Position numbers and translations under genes: made by a program. A stretch of DNA of 64,000 nucleotides. It comes from Membranipora membranacea. Its lineage: Eukaryota > Bryozoa > Gymnolaemata > Cheilostomatida > Membraniporidae. The stretch is from assembly GCA_914767715.1 (NCBI GenBank), contig OU612067.1, positions 20,365,162-20,429,161 of the forward strand. Direction: 5' to 3'. Below the pieces are notes generated by a model. That model was not told where the DNA came from. It saw nothing but the letters and a program-made list of their open reading frames with translations, and did no database searches. Every line of letters starts with the position of its first letter. The stretch's first letter is position 1. Of this stretch, positions 1-11,589 are shown one piece after another.

Positions 1-272
1 CGGGTGCCAAAGCGCCCTCCTGCCGACGAAAATTTTTTGAAATTCGAGACCCAAAAAGAGACATTCTGGTACATACCAGCCAACTTTTATGGATGAGCAA
101 CACCAAGCATGATAACAAAAATATTTAATAGCAACAGCCTCTTGCCCGGGCCCAGATTGAAAGTTCTAGCGATAAAAGAAAACATTGAGTTCCAATTGTT
201 AAAAAAAAAAAATTTTAAACCTCCCAAGGGGTGCTCACTTGAGCACCCTGAGCACCCCTTCTGACGCCCATG
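1..272. mobile_element. hAT-like MITE, right part (copy 1)
   Basis: This is the right-hand 272 bp of the same MITE seen complete at 15,596-15,952; the window starts inside it. It ends with the inverted repeat CCTTCTGACGCCCATG and is followed by the 8-bp target copy AGGTCATG at 273-280. No coding capacity is seen. Confidence 0.8.
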
Positions 273-1140
273 AGGTCATGTAGGTTGAACTGTTCCAATA
301 GATCTTCCACAGCTAATTTATTAAAATCACTATTTATGAGGAATCTTGACTTTGGGTACTTCTTATGCAATTTCAGTAGCGTAGTCGGTATTGTTGTGTT
401 TCTGACCGCTAAACATTAGGTGGACGGTACAAACAGCCAACTATAATAGGAGAGTAGGATTTGATGTTTATTTTTGCCCAGAGTGCAGAGAAAGTGCTGG
501 ATGTTTCTGAGGATATAGTTGTTGCATCGAGGTGGTCATGCAAGAAAATCCCTACACCTCCTCCTATTTTTTTTGTCCTGTTGCAAAAGTGGGTTTTATA
601 TCCATCGATATTAACAGTTTGCTGTTTGTCATTGTTAAGCCATGTCTCTATGGACAAATAATGCTTGGTTTGTGTATTTCAGCATGAGCCTCCAATTCCG
701 CAAGTTTCCAAGTGTTTAACGACCTGCAATTTAATATAGAGCAGGCTGGATGGGTGACATTTCTTTTCTTTATTAGCTGTACTGGAATGTTGTTGTTATT
801 AAGTGACCTGCAGTTTATGTATTGAACGACAGGATGGCTCTGTGAGGTTTTCTTATCACTCGGTGCAGGTATTGGATCTGGTCTCGATTGTTGAGTGATA
901 TGTCTAGTTTTATGTTTGCCAGCTCTGCAGCCTCGCTTAGTTTTCCTTGAGTGTAATAGATTCTTAGTGCCTAGTCCTTTAATTGCACTAGTTTGAGATA
1001 TAATATCTAAGATCTGTTTGTTGATAATTTGAAATCCATTGCTGTTGCAGTCTTTTAAGTTGAGTATATCTGCTCTGCTATAGCTAGTACGATTATCCGA
1101 CATATTATATGAGTGGATCGGCAACGCCAATATCTATTCG
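273..1140 (-). mobile_element. LINE 5' region, copy 1 (broken)
   Basis: This is the 5' part of a non-LTR retrotransposon, read on the minus strand from about 1,130. One frame (648-1,130) carries a basic N-terminal stretch and then two motifs of the form INCRSL/LNCRSL, typical of the start of an APE-type endonuclease. The next frame (409-657) continues with ETWL, a GGGVGIFLHD block and YRPPN, which are endonuclease signatures. The two frames overlap with a shift, so the copy is dead as it stands. The rest of the element lies beyond the window start; the equivalent element is complete at 13,837-16,810. Confidence 0.82.
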
Positions 1141-1438
1141 CACGTATGTTTTCAGAGTTATAGTCCAAGATTTTAGCAGCGTGATCAACTAAATTCACAG
1201 AGCACCAGTTAGGTGCAGCCTACCACGGGGCAAACTAGCTAACTAATGTGAACATGTCAACTAACTTGGCCCAACATATTGTACCTCTAAGTGGATCAGT
1301 CAATCCAGTATAAGCTCTTATTGCTGTTAATACCAGAATACTGCATTGCGGGATACTAAATGGAATGTCATCTATCCTATATCCAGCAAAAGGAGGGCCA
1401 TAAAGTAAATTCTCCAATTCTGACAAATGATCATAAAT

Positions 1439-3257
1439 GTGGCATGTCCCATCTAAAACAAGCATAACGCGGTAGTCCCTATTGTTAGTTATTAGCTGAT
1501 GAAGTCAATCATGCTGAAAATATAATTTTGTTTACAATTTTGTGTTTTCTACTTTTCTGACCAATCAGAATGTCCTCTTTCAGAATATCATATTTTCATT
1601 GGCCAATTCTAAATAGAAACTCCTCATTTTGACCTACAAAGCTGTTGCTAGGCACACATGAAGTAAAAGAAAATGGCGGCTGCAGTTAACATTGTGGATT
1701 TTGAGACACTGTTGGAGCAAGTAAATGATGATTATTTTAATCTGGGAACTAGAGAAGTTGACAGTGAAGATGAAAACAGTGATTGGACATCTGCATGTGG
1801 CAATGACAGGGATCTGGAGTTCGATTTTGCTGAGGAGGAGAGTGAAAGCACCAGTGAAGTGGTAGTGACAATTATTAAAAAAAAGCATCCAGTCACACTC
1901 ACAGTGAGTGATGCTTCTACAACTAGTAGTACTAGTAGTGGTGATGATGCCACAGCTACTTCTAGCACTGCTGCTGCTGGAGATGCTATAATTCCTAATG
2001 TTCTCTCTACTCCTGTGGCTGGTGATGCTGGTGATGCAGCTCTCCTGAATGTCCAAACTGAAGACCCTGCTGGTGACGATGTTCTTCCTCGGACTAAGAG
2101 ACAGAATTATCTATCCAAATTCAAGTGTCCCTGTAAATCCAACTGCATATCTAAGTTTAACTTGGACACACTTCTTGGGCAACTAGTCTACTATGAATCG
2201 CTAACCTCTGCTGAGAAAGACATGCTTGTGCTAGGCAAAATTTCGGTGGCTTTGCACACAAGTTCGAGTGTCGGGCCGCAGAGCAAGCACAAGCAGAAGC
2301 AACGAGAACGGAATTCAAACACGAAGGTAGGCCTATGTTGATTTGCCATGTTGGCTGGTATAATAATTGACCAGTTGTCAATTTCCACTCTGCTACTGCA
2401 GACATTGATCTTTGAAATTCTACTTTTCTCCTCGCAGGAGAACCTATCTGTAGCAAGACATTGGCATGACATGACGGCCAAACAAGTGCGTCCTCTTATA
2501 AGGATTGAATTGAGATCACAATATTTTTGGTTTTGGTTTCTAGGAGTTGTGACCTCGAAGAGGTTTTGTTCCGACAAAACTGGTTTAGAGGAAAAAGTTC
2601 TCAAGAGTGCCATTGGAGGAACCCCAGTCGAGCTAACGCCCTCCGGCCTGGACAGCAAGCGCCAAGCCTACCTCTACAAAGAGATAAGGGAATTTTGCAC
2701 CCCTGAGACAAGAGATCTTGTCTGCCCACCACCTACAGAAGTGCAAGATTACGAAGGAGGAGCAGGGGAACCTTCCACAAAGAAAGCCAAACGCAGTGCC
2801 GATAAATGATAACGCTCTCGCTCAAGGGACATGATTCTTAAAAAGCAGCTATAGCTATGAATTACGCAATAATTAATATGACATTTAATATTTAATATTT
2901 CAAAAATTATTTACATAGTGCAATAATAAACATAATCATTAAAATTGTCACACTTTTCTGTATCTGTATGTCAATTTTCGTTGTTATTTGTGAATATTTG
3001 ACCCCCGTTGCTATGGTACAAACAAAGTTCCAGCGATTTGACACATTGTTTCGACTTCGGCGGCCATTTTCTAAGAACAGCCTTTTGCGGCAACGGCCAG
3101 GTCGGCGTGACATTTTTCCCGATAACTTTGCGAATATTAATCATAGAAAAAAAGTAAAGGTATCTCCAGAATCACCAAAGAATTCTGCACATGTTGACAG
3201 CAATAACTCAAAATTTGATGTCACCTCCTTATGCTTGTTTTTGATGGGACACACCAC
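1439..3257 (+). mobile_element. 1.8-kb DNA transposon with TIRs and 4-bp TSD
   Basis: This 1,819-bp insertion is present in copy 1 and absent from copy 2. Its ends are imperfect inverted repeats of about 28 bp: the left reads GTGGCATGTCCCATC and the right, reverse-complemented, reads GTGGTGTGTCCCATC; both run on to AACAAGCATAA. The target AAAT is present at 1,435-1,438 and 3,258-3,261, but once in the empty site of copy 2. The size difference between copies (1,823 bp) equals element plus one target copy exactly. It carries one spliced gene (1,673-2,809). A 4-bp target copy is known for several cut-and-paste superfamilies such as Sola and Ginger; I cannot assign it. Confidence 0.88.
1673..2809 (+). 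CDS. Transposon-borne protein of unknown function (two or three exons)
   Basis: The start ATG lies in a good AAAATGG context. Exon 1 (1,673-2,326, 218 codons) is acidic and Ser/Thr-rich for about 140 residues and ends in a basic Cys motif (KFKCPCKSNC; C-x-C-x3-C) near residues 150-160. It ends at a GTAGGC donor. A second exon starts after CTCGCAG at 2,438 in the same phase and runs to a stop at 2,809; its tail is basic (TKKAKRSADK). A further small intron between about 2,486 and 2,545 is possible, since a GTGCGT donor and a T-rich TTTCTAG acceptor are there, but the simple reading frame stays open. I see no DDE triad or helicase motif. The Cys block recalls N-terminal domains of transposon-associated proteins in marine invertebrates (recollection, unverified). 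It may be a deletion derivative. Confidence 0.6.
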
Positions 3258-4035
3258 AAATATGTAATGCCCCATATAATATACAGATTTGTTTACAGCT
3301 CTGTTCTTTCACATGTCAAGGGTTTTCTCATGTCAAAGTTAGACGACTCATGATTTTATATTTTTTCTTCGGTTTTGATCTTAGAGTGAAAAGTGAACAT
3401 GTCATCTTTAATAACAATTAGTAATAAGTTCAATTCAAGAAATGTCAACTAGAACTAGTATGATAGAAATCAATCAATAAGGGAGGGAAGGGAATATATA
3501 TTGACCATTATTCTTTGCTTCCATGCTCTGCTATAAAAGAGTGAAAGTTTACTTCTCTCCCAATCCACATTTTTATCGCATTTTTTTTTTCTGCATGAAT
3601 CTAACTCACAGTTGTTGCAAAAAAAAACATCTGTCTTTGCTCATATATATATATTACCAACCAGAAACATGTAAACATTGACCCATGCTTTTATTTACTT
3701 TCTATAGAATGTTTGCTACTCCAAATGTTTTTTCATAGCAGAATACCAAAAAGATGTTAACAATTTCTCTTAATTAAGATAATAATTCAGTGCGGAATTA
3801 CAATCACAGGAATGCATTTCTAGGGCGGGGGCGCTCATAATATTTTGATTCATTTATGAAGACTATCGGCGAAAACTTCACTGAAATTCAACAATTGCCA
3901 ACAATTGATTTTTAAGTGAATGCAAGTTTTTAAAATCTGTTACATTTGTTATAAATTTGAATTAATCTGTAAAAAGCTTATACTAAGTATTATCTGTAAC
4001 AAATTTTTGTGTACATTAAATTCAGAGCATTTAAT

Positions 4036-5110
4036 TCAGAGTACTGAAGTGTGGGTTTCTTTTTTATTTTATTTATATTAGCTCTTGATTACAAGAACAC
4101 AAATTGCTAGCAATTGCGTTTGGTCTGTTACCGCAGTTATTTCATTTTCAAACTTCAAGGTAGCTTTATATTTCGACCTGAAATAATATTTAGTATCATT
4201 ATCGGGAAATTGTCTTACTAATCAGAGTGAATTGCTCATCATTCTTGTCATACTGAAGACAGATTTCTGCACACATTTATACATCACACAACAGGACAGT
4301 TTTTAAAGAGGTTACGAGTATCCATAAAACATGCGTGCAAAATGCACCTTACCTAACCTACCTACCTTTACCTTACCTAACCAGAAAATTAAACTTTTTT
4401 ACACTAAAATGAGTCACGAAAAGGTCTAAATGGAATACGATCACTGGAACACGGACGCGGATTCTATATAATTTATTTATAGCAGAAAATACCACTTGAA
4501 GTACTCAAAATACACAAAATAGTTACTGTTCATCAGAAGCAGCATTGGTATATGAAGGGAAGTAAACTCACCATTTAGATAAGGTTTCCAGACCACACTG
4601 CCTGATATTAAGCTCTTTTAGAGATCTGAGATTACTGAGTACTGAAGTGTGGGTTTCTACGTTATTTTATTTATATTAGCTCTTGATTCCAAGAACACAA
4701 ATTGCTAGCAATTGCGTTGGGTCTGTTACCGCAGTTATTTCATTTTCAAACTTCAAGGTAGCTTTATATTTCAACCATTAATATTTATTATTATTATCGG
4801 GAAATTGTCTTACTAATCAGAGTGAATTGCTCATCATTCTTGTCATACTGATGACAGATTTCTGCACACATTTATACATCACACAACAGGACAGTTTTTA
4901 AAGAGGTTACGAGTATCCATAAAACATGCACGCAAAATGCACCTTACCTAACCAGAAAATTAAACTTTTTAACACTAAAATGAGTCACGAAAAGGTCTAA
5001 ATATAATACGATCACTGGAACACGGACGCCTGGAATAAAGGCAACTCAGAGTCACATTAATATTTTACCTCATCATTCAGCAGTTACAACTTCAGGGACA
5101 GATTCTATAT
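4036..5110. repeat. Tandem ~600-bp intron/LRR unit (two copies)
   Basis: The sequence from GAGTACTGAAGTGTGGGTTTC at about 4,036 repeats from about 4,634 with the same order of sub-blocks: a run beginning AGCTCTTGATT, then ACCGCAGTTATTTC, then ACACAACAGGACAG, then AAAATGAGTCACG. More diverged copies lie at about 9,056, 17,895, 18,492, 22,907 and 23,599. The unit is an LRR exon or half-exon plus its intron, so the locus has grown by serial duplication of one exon-intron module. Confidence 0.85.
4572..4634 (-). CDS. Half LRR exon (one repeat), copy 1
   Basis: A 63-bp exon-like segment on the minus strand, bounded by a TACTCAG acceptor-like site and a GTGAGT donor. It encodes one leucine-rich repeat (NLRSLKELNIRQCGLETLSKW without its first residue). 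Like the full 138-bp exons it starts and ends in phase 2, so it could splice in cleanly. It matches the second half of the full exon; the acceptor seems to come from the flanking intron repeat. It may be a working mini-exon or a relic. Confidence 0.5.
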
Positions 5111-5212
5111 AATTTATTTATAGCAGAAAATTAAACTTGAAGTACTCAAAATTCACAAAATAGTTACTGTTCATCAGAAGCAGCATTGGTATATAAAGGG
5201 AAGTAAACTCAC

Positions 5213-5350
5213 CATTCAGGTAAGGTTTTCAGACCACACTCCTTGATATCCAGCTGTTTTAGAGATTTGAGATTAGATAACTCATCGGGTAATGTGATGT
5301 CACGATTATGTGATACATCAAGCTTCTCTAGGCTTGTTAGGGAGCCGATC
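5213..5350 (-). CDS. LRR exon B, copy 1 (46 residues, two LRRs)
   Basis: Minus-strand exon of 138 bp between TTTACAG and GTGAGT. It reads IGSLTSLEKLDVSHN, then DITLPDELSNLKSLKQLD, then a CGLKTLPEW end: two 23-residue leucine-rich repeats of the plant/Shoc2-like type (LxxLxxLxxLDVSxNxxxxLPxE). Phase is 2 at both ends, so such exons can be chained in any number. LRR proteins form curved binding surfaces; no partner can be named. The upstream exon in this copy is only a remnant (5,910-5,934). Confidence 0.85.
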
Positions 5351-5786
5351 CTGTAAAGAATAAACTCATGTCATGCAGGAAAATTTACAAATTTACTCAA
5401 TTACAGATATTTGTTCACTACACCTCGATTATTCTGTCTATGCTTTTGCTGATGTGCATTGATGTCATCTGATTTGGTCTAATTATGATTGTATTGACAG
5501 AATTTATATTTCAGAATTTTAGAATCAAAACATCAGAGCAGCACCAACAACACACAAAATAGGTAATGAATTCATCAATTTAAACACGAAAAAACAAATT
5601 CTGTGCGCACCCAGTGATGCATTTTTGGAGTAACTTGAGAAAAAGATTGTTAGATTTTTACAACATGAAAAATTAATTACAATGTGCCTCATAGTAATCT
5701 CCACTCCATACTCTAACTCTCTCTTGCTTTTCGTATCATTGATAAGTTCTCACGCCATAAAGATCGCCATTAGGTTATCTGTTTGT

Positions 5787-5804
5787 GGGGGGGGGGGGGG
5801 GGGG
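5787..5804. repeat. Poly-G tract
   Basis: A run of 18 G. The matching tract has 9 G at 19,648-19,656 and 12 G at 24,865-24,876, so its length changes faster than the sequence around it. Confidence 0.95.
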
Positions 5805-5909
5805 AGAGAAGATGGAGATAGCTGACATGTTTTCTTCATTTTCTCTTAATATTCTTGTTATTTAACTGATGAAGTCTATAAATTAATTTGTCTTCCACAT
5901 CACACTTAC

Positions 5910-5934
5910 CGCTTGAGCTGATCACTGTCTGGTA
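5910..5934 (-). pseudogene. Remnant of LRR leading exon, copy 1
   Basis: The last ~25 bp of the exon seen whole at 24,980-25,211 survive here with the GTAAGTG donor still attached (ending in a QLKR-like reading). Upstream sequence is unrelated, so the exon is truncated. The same remnant lies at 19,760-19,784. Confidence 0.75.
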
Positions 5935-7470
5935 TATCTATCTAACTAGTATGTCAAGTAAGGGTTACAAAGGGCACAAATATAATGCAACCGCATGTAC
6001 ACACATCATGCCATGTTTCATATTCTTTCTTTATAATATAAATGTGATATATCGCTTTTTAAATCTTTTTAATATTGTATTGGTGATCATGTCCAATAGT
6101 TATTCACAGTTGAAACCTCCTAAATATTTGACATTGAGTCGCAGTGACCTCTGGAAGTTTATTTTGGGGCAAAAGTGCCCTTTTATAAATTGAGCCCTCT
6201 GTGCTTTGTTTTTGAGGTATTTGATTAGTTTATGCTTTCATCATATAGAGGAGGCATGGCACTATCAGAATGAGTGACATTTTAGTGAAACTTTATGCTT
6301 TTAGGTCTCCTGTCTTCGTGTCTTGAAATTGATTTTTGCAATAGTCATATGGCCATTTCTGACCCCTCATTACATGCGACCCCAATAATGCAGAAACTAA
6401 AAGTCAGTGTACCATTCTGGTCTTTTACTGTCACTTCCATCAATAATATTACCAGCTTACAGATCCTGGTTGTCACAACTGTAACAGATAATAACCAAAA
6501 TTTTCACTAATTACGGTCAAAATTTTCGAGCCAAAATTCAGAAATCAGGGAGATGTCAGTCAAATTTATTGTCAGCATGATGAACAGCGGGAGATTGTCT
6601 AAACTTTGATCTAAGCGAGTATTGATTATGGCTTTCAATCTTGAGATAGTTGGACTTTTGTGGCTAAACTAGCTTTATTAGGTCCAAAACATGCACTCCT
6701 CTCCAGCCAAAAGCTGAAAATAGGTTAAACAACATCTTATACACACCAGCTTCCAATAAAGTAGAGAGTATATCTAAGGTTTTGATCGTGGCGTTTGATG
6801 ATAAGTTCAGCAGTTATGGTAACTTACTGCATTATTTTGCCCGATGCTGCCTATATGTTTTCAATGTATTTTAGTTAATGTACAATTAATGAAGTGAGAA
6901 ACTTGCGGTTTAAAAAAATTTGAGATATCAGACATAAGTCAGACTACTAGCTACAAGTCTGTGAAGGAATTTTTTGAGGTGGGACAAGTAGTTCCTGAGA
7001 AACTGATGTGATGAGATGATGCATTTCTCTGCAGCCCATCCTTACTTTATTTGCCCCTTGTTATCTTAAACATCTTATATTGATACAATCTGTATTGATA
7101 GTTTTCATTTTTCTTAGAGTTAATGGAGAACAAAAATAAATGTTGCTTTACAGTACTGTGAAATCCTCACCATGCAACTAATTTTTGATGCATAATAATA
7201 TCGAATCATATTCCTGGTCACCCAGGCAGCCTACAATACATTTGTGTATCTCATGCCATAGGTTTCAAAAACTGAGACCGGTATGACAAACCAACTGCGT
7301 CCTACCAACTAGCTTGGTGGGTAGAGTTTTGTAATTTTCCCTATACAAATATTGCTTAACTTTATCATAAGTAACTGCCTGACTAGAAAATACATGTTAC
7401 ATGATCAAGTGACAGCGAAGCTAAGAATATTAAAAATGTAAGTATAACTCATGGCTAAACAAAGGAGTAA
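5935..7470. other. Non-coding, duplicated at 19,785-21,320
   Basis: AT-rich sequence with no supported exon. Short open frames (5,888-6,193 and 6,295-6,510) are conserved in copy 2 only because the whole block was duplicated recently; they show no recognisable protein. Confidence 0.6.
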
Positions 7471-7487
7471 CAGTCCCCTGCTACTCC

Positions 7488-8452
7488 TTGGCCAGCCAAA
7501 AAATGGCAGATCTCCCCTCATCTAGGGTGCAGCCTTCTCCCCCGTTCACTCACACTGGACTGGATGTTTTTGGCCCTTTCATGGTCCAGGACTACAGGAA
7601 ACAGCTGAAGAGGTATGGCCTGATATTTACATGCATGGCAAGTAGGGCTGTCCATCTCGAAGTCTTGGTCGATCTCACCACTGACTGCTTCATCAATGGA
7701 ATGAGGAACTTCCTGGCTATCCGGGCACCAGTAAAAGTGTTCTATTCGGACATAGATACAAACTTCGTTGGTGCCGATAATGAGCTCCAGAAACGATTAG
7801 ATGTACTGTCCACACAAGAGCTGAAGAAATTTCTGGAATCTCATCACAGCACCTTCAGCTTCAACGTTCCGTATGCCAGTCACATAGGAGGAGCATGGGA
7901 ACGCTTTATCCGTACAGTTAGGAATGTGCTGCATGGTATTCTTTGCGAGAAGAAGTCTACTTGGCTGGATTCATCAAGCTTACTTACATTAATGTAAGAA
8001 TGCATGTACATAATCAACTCGAGGGCTCTTACTACTCAACAACTCAGCAAAAACTCATCCAGCGAGCCTCTCCCTCTGACACCAAATAATCTACTAGGTC
8101 TACATCCGCCACCAGGAAAGTTTGAGGAACCAGACATCTACAGCAGAAAGCGATGGAGAAGAATACAGTATTTGGCGGAGCAGTTCTGGTGTAGATGGAA
8201 GCTGGAGTATTTACAAACACTTCAAACCAGATCCAAGTGGAATGAGAAAAAACAAAACAGAAAGGTGACGTGGTACTCCTGAAGGACGAGGATACACCAA
8301 GATGTGAATGGAGACTTGCCAGAATCCTCAACGGTGTAGAGAGCCCAGACAGCCTGGTAAGGAAGGTGGAGCTGAAGACTTCGTCAGGGCAAGTGTACCA
8401 GCACCCTATCCACAATCTGACACTACTCGTACCCAGCCAAACTAAAAGTTGA
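7488..8452 (+). mobile_element. BEL/Pao integrase region, copy 1 (degenerate)
   Basis: Three consecutive frames give a BEL/Pao-type pol 3' end. Bases 7,488-7,997 encode the integrase core with its three acidic sites: GLDVFGPF, YSDIDTNF and GGAWERFIR. Bases 8,004-8,282 continue with RKRWRRIQYLAEQFWCRWKLEYL, here interrupted from the first by a stop, and 8,270-8,452 gives WRLARILNGVESPDSLVRKV, the C-terminal region usual after this integrase. The frame breaks and the lack of reverse transcriptase, gag or visible LTRs show a dead 5'-truncated fragment. The copy at 21,338-22,302 is nearly identical, so insertion came before the duplication. Confidence 0.88.
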
Positions 8453-8469
8453 TTGGAAAACCGGAGGGT

Positions 8470-9020
8470 TCACAGTGGATGTATAGCTGCGGGGAGTTGT
8501 GCGCTTGTTTCTGGAATGCTTTGCATGCGTTTACCACCCCTGGCAAACTTATCATCATTCACCCTCATTGCATATCTATTCATCTAGTTTGTGTGTGTGC
8601 TGTTTCCTAATAAGGGTTAATACCATGACCATATTTGGGGAACAGCGCATACTGGCACATCATCTCCACATCATAATTTTGGGGCGTAGTCATACAAGCA
8701 GTGCTTGGGGCCAGGTTGTCTAGCTTTGAATGTGAGAGTAAAAGTTGTTAAATAATGTTGATGTAGAAGGATTATGTTTTTTGTACTCAAATCAGAGTGA
8801 CACAGATGTAAAGGTATGTTTGCAATGATTATTTATCTGTTATACTTAATATGCTATTACACATTTGCATTTATTTGATGCAGCTTTTACATATTATCTA
8901 TTTACCAATTGTTATCCTTCTGTCATCACATAATGATTGAACCTTGAATTGATATCTCAAAGTAATTGAACCGTTTTTTGATTTCAGTTTTACGAGCAAA
9001 TATAACACCTCAACAGTAAA
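8470..9020. repeat. Intron repeat, also at 13,306-13,836 and 22,320-22,860
   Basis: About 540 bp beginning CTGCGGGGAGTTGTGCGCTT recurs in direct orientation at about 13,306 (diverged) and 22,320 (near identical). It ends near TTTTACGAGCAAATATA. At 13,836 the LINE 3' end sits exactly at this repeat's end. Copy 2 lacks 11 bp near 22,510. No coding sequence is convincing. Confidence 0.8.
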
Positions 9021-9737
9021 TCCTGTCACAAATCACTCGAGTGCAGAAACTAGTTAAGCGTGCTGATGTGTGGGCTTCTCAACTGTATTTATATTTAGCT
9101 CTTAATTTCTCAAGAATACAAATTGCTCTCAACAGTGTTGGGTCAAGTACAGTAGTTTAATCATTTCAACCTGAAATAAATCCTATCAAAACACTATGCC
9201 ATTAGAGTGTAAATTACATCATTCTTATCATATTGAAAACTGTTCTCGGCACACATATATTATGATAGGACTGGATACATAGGATCCTGAACACAACAGC
9301 ATTTTCTTAGCCTTATCACAAGACAGGGCGGACTTTAAAAAAACAAGCTCACAAAATTAACCACCCGATTTTCAGAAAATTTAAGTTTTTAACGCTAAAC
9401 TCAATATAAAAAACAACTTTATGACACTTTCAAATTACATTCCCTGATGATAAGTAGAGCATTTTATTGATTGTTGATGCCGATTTTGGATCTGATGGCG
9501 AGGGAGAACAAATACAAGGACTCAAGGGATTTCAAATTAAACAATTATAAGACGTTGTGGAGCCTAGGCATGTTGAATCTTTCACTAGACAGGTGTATAA
9601 AAATGTTAATAAAAATAGATAATCATTTATTTTAAATTCAATTCACTTGATATGGTTTAGATGAATGATTTATGGTTTTTTAGATTTTTAGAAATTAGAT
9701 TTTTAGATGAATGAATATGGTTTAGATGGTTTAGAAA

Positions 9738-10925
9738 ATGGTCAAATATGTCGTTGGGATCTTTCTCGATTTCAGCAAAGCATTCGACTGTAAACTAAAG
9801 ACATTCAATATTAGTGGTTTATCACTTCAGATTATCAAATTGTTCCTCAGAAGTCATCATCAGATTGTCTCTTTGAAAGGTGCACTCTCCCAGACTCTTC
9901 CGATTAAAGTCGGTGTTCCCCAGGGTGCGATTCTTGCCCCCATCTTATTTCAGATGTTTATAGATGATTTTCTGCATCTCCCCGTATTATCGACCTTATA
10001 TGCATATGCAGATAGCACTGTTTTTCTGTTAGGTCACAGCAGTCCTCATTCTTTGGAGAATGTGCAACAATGATCTTTTGAAGATATTGGATTGGTGTCT
10101 TGCAAATAAGATGACAATTAATGTCAAAAAGTCTCACTTTTTTATGCTTCAAAGGTAAAGGAACTAAATTCAAGTTTTCTATTCTTAACAAAACATTAAA
10201 GGAATCAGACGAGACAAAACTTTTGGGTTTCACAATTTCTGAAACTTCAACTTGGAACAGTCATGTAGATAATTTAATATAAAAAAAAATTGTCTTCTGA
10301 GTCTGTGCAGATGCTTTCTCATCACATTTTCCTCAAAACAATTCTATTACCAATACATACGTTGACACCTTATACAAGGCATTGAAATATATTTCTCACT
10401 ATGCCCAAGGAATTTAACAGACAGTTTGTTTTTATGCCAAAAGACTGCAATATGAGTCATTGCCAATGTTAATTTTCTGCTTCCTGTACTTTCATCATGA
10501 ACAAATCTGTTTAAGAGACTTTCTATTCTTCCTTTACCCACATTACACAAACTGGAGAGAGGACAACTCCGAATTCAGGCCTAAATCAATGCTCAGAAAA
10601 CTGTCTATTCACACACACACACACACACATGAGGTAGCCTAGCCTTAAAAATCCATGGATTATATTATAATATCACCAGGCCAGCTTCCATCAAACCGGA
10701 AATTACATCTTAGAATTTATTTCCGGTCTTTATGTTTGATGCTAAGGGCAGCAAAAATGTGGCAGAGAAAGCAGGCGATTTTCATCATCAGCCATTGACG
10801 GCCGTTATTCCAAACACTCTTTGCTTGTTTTATTTTGTATTAAATGCAAAACCTTATGTTCCATTGATAGGACAACAATTCATGATAAATCTGAAAACAC
10901 ACTTGATGACTACCAAAGGCAAATA
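9738..10925 (+). mobile_element. LINE reverse transcriptase fragment (degenerate)
   Basis: Plus-strand remains of a non-LTR reverse transcriptase: LDFSKAFD, then VGVPQGAILAPILFQMFIDD, then YAYADSTVF, where the usual catalytic YADD reads YADS. Beyond a stop near 10,071 the frame continues with WCLANKMTINVKKSHFF and LLGFTISETSTWNSHV, followed by stops. The 5' half is absent. It differs from the minus-strand LINE at 13,837-16,810 and is found only in copy 1 of the duplication. A (CA)n tract lies at about 10,611-10,630. Confidence 0.8.
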
Positions 10926-10929
10926 AGGA

Positions 10930-11440
10930 CGAATATTGGTGATTGGTCGTTATTTATTAAGAGACACCACATGGATCAAGTTTCCATTTCAAATTCATAG
11001 AATGAACCTCTTTTTCCTTCATTTATTGACCAAGTGTTATAGATATTAGACTTTGGTACTGGTAAATTTAGCAAAACATATATCTAGAATGCTTAATCAT
11101 TGCAAAATCTTTATCTTATATGTAAAAACTTGCAAGTCAACATTATAATCTAAAGCAGATTGGAGATGACAGATTAACTTATGTGTCTGTTGTATTGTCA
11201 TCAGCAGTAATTGTTCCTATTTAATGATACTTAGTGAGCTATAATAAGCTGTGTGGTAGTTACAGTAAAAATACCACAAATATTGTGTCCCAAAATAGGC
11301 AAAAGTTATATATCCTCCTAAGTTGCATTCTGCCCATTCCAATGATATGAAATTAAGTGATAATAATAAACGTTCTGTCAGCTACGTGCCTCTTTTTAAA
11401 CAATTTTATGTTCAAATACTTTGATACAACTTGAGTCTAA
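10930..11440. other. No feature seen
   Basis: AT-rich intergenic or intronic sequence. I see no exon, hairpin or repeat here that I can support. Confidence 0.5.
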
Positions 11441-11445
11441 CTTAC

Positions 11446-11583
11446 GAGTCAGGCAGCCTCTCCAGCATATTTTCGCTCACATTTAACTCCTTCAGATAAG
11501 TGAGCCTACCGATTTGATCAGGTAGAGAGTGTAGCTGGTTAGCGGATGCATGTAGTGTCTCAAGCTTTGTCAGAGAGCATATC
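11446..11583 (-). CDS. LRR exon C (46 residues, two LRRs)
   Basis: Minus-strand exon of exactly 138 bp between TTTACAG and GTAAGTT, phase 2 at both ends. It reads ICSLTKLETLHASANQLHSL, then PDQIGRLTYLKELNVS, then ENMLERLPDS: two 23-residue leucine-rich repeats. It is clearly a paralogue of the exon at 5,213-5,350 but much more diverged than the three B copies are from each other, so it is an older module of the same gene. It lies between the duplicated blocks and has no second copy in the window. Confidence 0.85.
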
Positions 11584-11589
11584 CTGTAA

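Larger units (their letters stand above)
1..9690. repeat. Segmental duplication, copy 1
   Basis: This block matches 15,681-23,512 almost base for base. The offset is about 15,680 before base 1,439 and about 13,850 after 3,257; the difference is the 1.8-kb element found only here. The shared content is the end of a hAT-like MITE, a LINE 5' part, LRR exons with their introns, a BEL/Pao fragment and flanking intron repeats. Only scattered substitutions and a few small indels separate the copies, so the duplication is recent or the copies have been homogenised. Similarity ends near 9,690, where a LINE fragment follows here and a further LRR unit follows in copy 2. The left edge lies outside the window. 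Confidence 0.93.

Noticed and set aside
461-661. Plus-strand frame 461-661 and its copy at 16,141-16,341 as a gene
   Set aside because: Antisense shadow of the LINE endonuclease; conserved only by duplication.
4344-4383. Telomere-like or further donor-like tract (CTTACCTAACC repeats)
   Set aside because: Short, irregular, and not next to an exon. It is a degenerate simple repeat within the LRR intron unit.
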